Shown piece by piece: positions 61,277-64,000 of a stretch of 64,000 bases of DNA. Position numbers and translations under genes: made by a program. The stretch spans positions 806,001 through 870,000 of the forward strand of contig NC_018748.1 in assembly GCF_000263195.1 (NCBI RefSeq), given 5' to 3'. The notes below the pieces were generated by a model. That model worked only from the letters and a program-made list of their open reading frames with translations, was not told the DNA's origin and did no database searches. Origin of the DNA: Emticicia oligotrophica DSM 17448 (GTDB lineage Bacteria > Bacteroidota > Bacteroidia > Cytophagales > Spirosomataceae). The first letter of the stretch is position 1. Every line of letters starts with the position of its first letter.

Positions 61277-62590
61277 ATGAAAATAACTTTACGTGTAAGT
61301 ATTGCTTGGTGTGTGTGTTTATCCTCTTTTGTATACGCCTTTTCACAAGAAGATGAGGCAGGTAAAACCGCTAAAATTGCTCCAGAATACCAAAAAGAAA
61401 TTGCTCAATTAGCACAAAACAAGCAAATTCAAGCCGCGTTTCAATTAATTTTCTCAGAAAATAAACGAAATAGAGAAGAGCTTATCATGCTCAACGAAAT
61501 TCCGGCACCTCCATTCAAGGAAGAAAAAAGAGCGGTTCGTTTTGCAGCCATGCTCAAAGAAGCAGGAGCCGATTCAGTTTGGATTGATAAAGTGGGCAAT
61601 GTCATTGCCCTACGCAAAGGTAAGAATGCTAATCGTTGTGTGGCACTTGATGCACACCTCGACACCGTATTTCCTATCGAAACCGATGTAAAAGTAAAAT
61701 TCAAAGGCGATACACTATATGCCCCAGGCATAGGCGATAATACTCGTGGTTTGATTCTCCTGCCTTCTATCTTAAGAGCAATGGAAGTAGCAAAAATCGA
61801 AACTCAAGCAGATGTTTTATTTATCGGAACAGTGGGAGAAGAAGGACTGGGCGATTTACGTGGTGTAAAGTATTTATTCAGTGGTGAAGGCCGAAAAATA
61901 GACTCTTGGATTGCCGTTGATGGTGGCGATATTAGCAGAGTAAACACAATGGGTCTTGGTTCGTATCGCTATCGAATCACTTTCCGTGGGCCGGGCGGAC
62001 ACTCGTGGGGAGCATTTGGTTTGGCCAATCCTCAACATGCTTTGGGTTCTGCTATTCACTATTTTTCAACCGCGGCTGATAAATACACCAAGTCTGGAGC
62101 TCGTACAAGTTATAATGTTGGGCGTATTGGTGGAGGTACTTCGGTCAATTCTATCGCGTTTGAATCTTGGATGGAAATAGACATGCGTTCAGAATTTCCT
62201 GATAACCTCAATCAAGTTGATGCTATTTTGAAAGCTTCTGTAAAAAGAGCATTAGACGAGCACAACGCTATGAAGCGAATGGGACCTCCTCTAACGGTTG
62301 ATGTTGTCAAAATCGGCGACCGCCCATCGGGAGAGTTACCAGAAACCCTGCCTTTGATACAAAAAAGCATGGCAGTTTCATCGTTTTTTGGTGAAACACC
62401 GCAAATCACAAGAGGTTCTACCAATTCAAATATCCCTATTTCAAAAGGTATTCCAGCCGTTACAATTGGTAGAGGTGGCAAAAGTGGCAACGCTCATGCA
62501 CTCAATGAATGGTGGTACGATTTTGAAGGATACAAAGCTATTCAAGCTGCTTTATTAACTTTGGTTGCTGAGGCGGGTATGGCCAAATAA
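61277..62590 (+). CDS. Secreted M20-family peptidase
   Basis: 437 residues with a signal peptide ending near FSQ-E. The M20 domain has metal-ligand motifs ALDAHLDTVFP, GIGDNTRGL, GTVGEEGLGDLRG and a conserved terminal GRGGKSGNAHALNEW (His ligand). The lid/dimerisation domain covers about residues 235-340 (ITFRGPGGHSWGAFGLANPQ). It is closest to PepT-like and ArgE-type aminopeptidases; substrate is likely a dipeptide or aminoacylated compound in the periplasm. It is monocistronic, followed by a hairpin. Confidence 0.87.
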   Translation: MKITLRVSIAWCVCLSSFVYAFSQEDEAGKTAKIAPEYQKEIAQLAQNKQIQAAFQLIFSENKRNREELIMLNEIPAPPFKEEKRAVRFAAMLKEAGADSVWIDKVGNVIALRKGKNANRCVALDAHLDTVFPIETDVKVKFKGDTLYAPGIGDNTRGLILLPSILRAMEVAKIETQADVLFIGTVGEEGLGDLRGVKYLFSGEGRKIDSWIAVDGGDISRVNTMGLGSYRYRITFRGPGGHSWGAFGLANPQHALGSAIHYFSTAADKYTKSGARTSYNVGRIGGGTSVNSIAFESWMEIDMRSEFPDNLNQVDAILKASVKRALDEHNAMKRMGPPLTVDVVKIGDRPSGELPETLPLIQKSMAVSSFFGETPQITRGSTNSNIPISKGIPAVTIGRGGKSGNAHALNEWWYDFEGYKAIQAALLTLVAEAGMAK

Positions 62591-62606
62591 GAATCATTAA
62601 AACATA

Positions 62607-62650
62607 TAATCCATTCGTTGGAAGCATTAAAAGTTTCAACGAGTGGATTA
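62607..62650 (+). terminator. Hairpin after the M20 peptidase
   Basis: A 17-bp stem with two G-U pairs (62607-62623 with 62634-62650) and a 10-nt loop. The downstream run is only moderately T-rich. Confidence 0.7.
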
Positions 62651-62754
62651 CTTATCTTCCTTAGACTGTATTTATATTGGGGCTTCATCTCTACTTTTGA
62701 AACATCAAAATTCTCATCTCTCCTTAATAAAATTTGTAAAAAAATAAACAATGC

Positions 62755-62800
62755 TTGCGAAACCGAATAGTTGCACATATATTTGCAACCATTCGGTTTC
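62755..62800 (+). promoter_or_regulatory. Promoter embedded in ArsR operator dyad
   Basis: A 42-bp near-perfect inverted repeat (62759-62800, only two mismatched pairs; arms GAAACCGAATAGTTGCAC-type) is centred 42 nt before the ArsR ATG. The -7 box TATATTTG (62778-62785) sits at its centre, and TTG (62755-62757) lies 20 nt upstream as the -33 box. The layout fits autorepression by the ArsR-family protein. Confidence 0.8.
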
Positions 62801-62821
62801 TTAAATTAAAAATCATAATAA

Positions 62822-63148
62822 ATGAGGCGAGATATTTTTCAAGCAATTGCCGACCCAACCAGACGAGGGATTATTGCCCTCATTGCCTTACAATCAATGA
62901 CCCCAAATTCTATTGCCGAAAATTTCAATATTACCCGTCAAGCGGTATCGAAGCATTTACGTATTCTTACAGAATGTGAACTTGTAAAACAAGAGCACCA
63001 AGGAAGAGAAATTTATTATTCGCTTGAGATTGAAAAAATGAAAGAAATTGATATCTGGCTTGAACAATACCGCAAGATTTGGGAAACTCGTTTCAACCAA
63101 CTTGACAATTTATTGAACACTTTAAAAAACACAAAAAATGAAAAATGA
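62822..63148 (+). CDS. ArsR family winged-helix regulator
   Basis: 108 residues, all of it a winged helix: [40 protein letters not shown] (recognition helix) and [16 protein letters not shown]. No metal-binding Cys pair of the ArsR/SmtB metal sensors is present, so it belongs to the ArsR group paired with AHSA1 (SRPBCC) genes. Its stop overlaps the AHSA1 start by 11 bp. It likely represses its own operon through the 42-bp dyad. Confidence 0.92.
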   Translation: MRRDIFQAIADPTRRGIIALIALQSMTPNSIAENFNITRQAVSKHLRILTECELVKQEHQGREIYYSLEIEKMKEIDIWLEQYRKIWETRFNQLDNLLNTLKNTKNEK

Positions 63149-63635
63149 CCTATTCTTTGACTTCATCGTAGATAAAACGGCTAAAAAAGTATTCATCACA
63201 AGAGAGTTTGATGCCGAGTTAGCGTTGGTTTGGGATGCTTTTACAAAAAAAGAACTACTTGACCAGTGGGTAGCTCCTGCCCCAATGAAATCAATGACAA
63301 AATACATGAATTTTGAGGTTGGTGGAAAACGATTTTATGCCATGGTAAGTCCTGAAGGGCAAGCTCGTTGGGCAATTCAAGAATATACTTCGATTACGCC
63401 AAAGACCAATTTCAAAATGTATAATACCTTTGCCGACGAAAATGAAAATCCCGAACTTCCAGGTTCAGAATGGGACTATAATTTCAGCGAAGAAAACGGC
63501 ATTACCAAAGTACATATTGAGGTGTATAATGAATCTTTCGAACGCATGGAAAACTTACTGGAGGGCTTCAAAATTGGTTTTACTTTATCACTTACCAACT
63601 TAGAGCGTCTATTGGAGGCTCAATCTCAACAATGA
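63138..63635 (+). CDS. AHSA1/SRPBCC domain protein
   Basis: 165 residues of a START-like SRPBCC fold: [40 protein letters not shown], and the C-terminal helix [20 protein letters not shown]. These proteins, similar to the activator domain of Hsp90 ATPase cochaperones, bind hydrophobic ligands; the bacterial function is unknown. Translation is coupled to both neighbours (start overlaps arsR by 11 bp, stop overlaps the next start, ATGA). Confidence 0.88.
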   Translation: MKNDLFFDFIVDKTAKKVFITREFDAELALVWDAFTKKELLDQWVAPAPMKSMTKYMNFEVGGKRFYAMVSPEGQARWAIQEYTSITPKTNFKMYNTFADENENPELPGSEWDYNFSEENGITKVHIEVYNESFERMENLLEGFKIGFTLSLTNLERLLEAQSQQ

Positions 63636-63844
63636 TTTTTGTTTTCAAAACTTCTGTAAAAACAAAAAAGCAAATAAAAGCCATCAAACCTTCTCTCAAC
63701 CAATTATTATTACCCAATGCCAAATGGAACTTTGACCTAGAAGACCATGATAAAATATTACGAATTGAGGCTGAGGAAGATATAGTTTTGAGGGTTCGGC
63801 ATTTGCTAAGTATTCATAATTTTCACTGCGAAGAATTAGATTGA
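63632..63844 (+). CDS. Small conserved-looking protein in the ArsR-AHSA1 operon
   Basis: 70 residues, start in the ATGA overlap with AHSA1. It is charged with two helices ([40 protein letters not shown]) and a strand; no domain recognised. Its tight placement, 2 nt before the DUF1801 start, makes it a real operon member. Confidence 0.6.
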   Translation: MIFVFKTSVKTKKQIKAIKPSLNQLLLPNAKWNFDLEDHDKILRIEAEEDIVLRVRHLLSIHNFHCEELD

Positions 63845-63846
63845 AA

Positions 63847-64000
63847 ATGAATATCCAGGCACAAATCCAAGCGTATATAGAAAGTTTACCTACTTCCAAA
63901 CAAGCTGATATACAAGCCTTACACCAAAGGCTAATTCAGATTTTTCCCAACTGTAAAATATGGTTCTTTGATGGAAAAAACGAAACAGGTAAAGTAGTTA
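63847..64000 (+). CDS. DUF1801 protein, 3' partial
   Basis: The ATG at 63847 begins MNIQAQIQAYIESLPTSKQA, and the segment NCKIWFFDGKNETGKVV is typical of DUF1801 (YdhG-like) proteins. The window ends after 51 codons, so the rest is missing. DUF1801 proteins, distantly related to frataxin-fold proteins, have no proven role and recur with ArsR/AHSA1 gene pairs. Confidence 0.8.
   Translation, partial: MNIQAQIQAYIESLPTSKQADIQALHQRLIQIFPNCKIWFFDGKNETGKVV

Overview
This AT-rich window looks like a chromosomal segment of a Bacteroidota bacterium, most likely Cytophagales (Spirosomataceae/Leadbetterellaceae relatives such as Emticicia, Flectobacillus or Runella). The pointers are TonB-dependent and other outer-membrane barrels, a GLPGLI-family protein, a GH92 mannosidase, a bacterial serine palmitoyltransferase (sphingolipid synthesis), Bacteroidota-type isocitrate dehydrogenase, starts without Shine-Dalgarno sequences, and -7 promoter boxes of the TAnnTTTG type. 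The genus is inference. I see no insertion sequence, integrase, prophage or CRISPR array.

Layout. 0-8 kb: the 3' part of a repetitive tail-fibre-like surface protein, a hotdog thioesterase, a PAP2 phosphatase, a renalase-like flavoprotein, an unrecognised secreted protein, a YiaK-type reductase and a fasciclin protein. 8-13.2 kb: isocitrate dehydrogenase, a CbbR-like LysR regulator, an SbtA-type bicarbonate transporter, tRNA-Pro(TGG), tRNA-Ser(GCT) and the Nudix enzyme NudK. 13.2-19.1 kb: a DeoR regulator, an outer-membrane barrel plus GLPGLI pair separated by short tandem repeats, and a membrane sensor-like protein without an output domain.

19.2-30.9 kb is a run of ten genes all on the minus strand. 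It contains three vanadium-haloperoxidase/PAP2-like enzymes (two tandem paralogues and one larger lipoprotein with an internal duplication), two outer-membrane barrels, a FecA-like TonB receptor preceded by a DoxX-like membrane protein under a Fur-box-like dyad, a gamma-carbonic-anhydrase-like protein, an alpha/beta hydrolase and a gene of unknown function. This is the most distinctive region of the window.

31-50 kb is a mix of housekeeping genes (dnaG, arfB, ffh, metK) and envelope or secreted genes: a DUF3179 protein, an XRE regulator abutting an Asn-heptad coiled-coil protein, a TauE/SafE permease, a TRIC-type channel, an M20D amidohydrolase, a GH43 enzyme, a large dehydrogenase/HEAT/cytochrome c lipoprotein and an NlpC/P60 hydrolase. 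metK has a long structured leader.

50-64 kb: an orphan ABC ATPase; a Nudix-derived sugar regulator with a degenerate Nudix box ahead of a GH92 mannosidase; an iron-sulfur (6-4) photolyase-type protein; a CbxX-type AAA+ ATPase with a PH-like domain; hemN; serine palmitoyltransferase; an M20 peptidase; and an ArsR-AHSA1-unknown-DUF1801 operon whose promoter is embedded in a 42-bp dyad. Most transcription units end in clear hairpins, listed below. The first and last genes are cut by the window edges.
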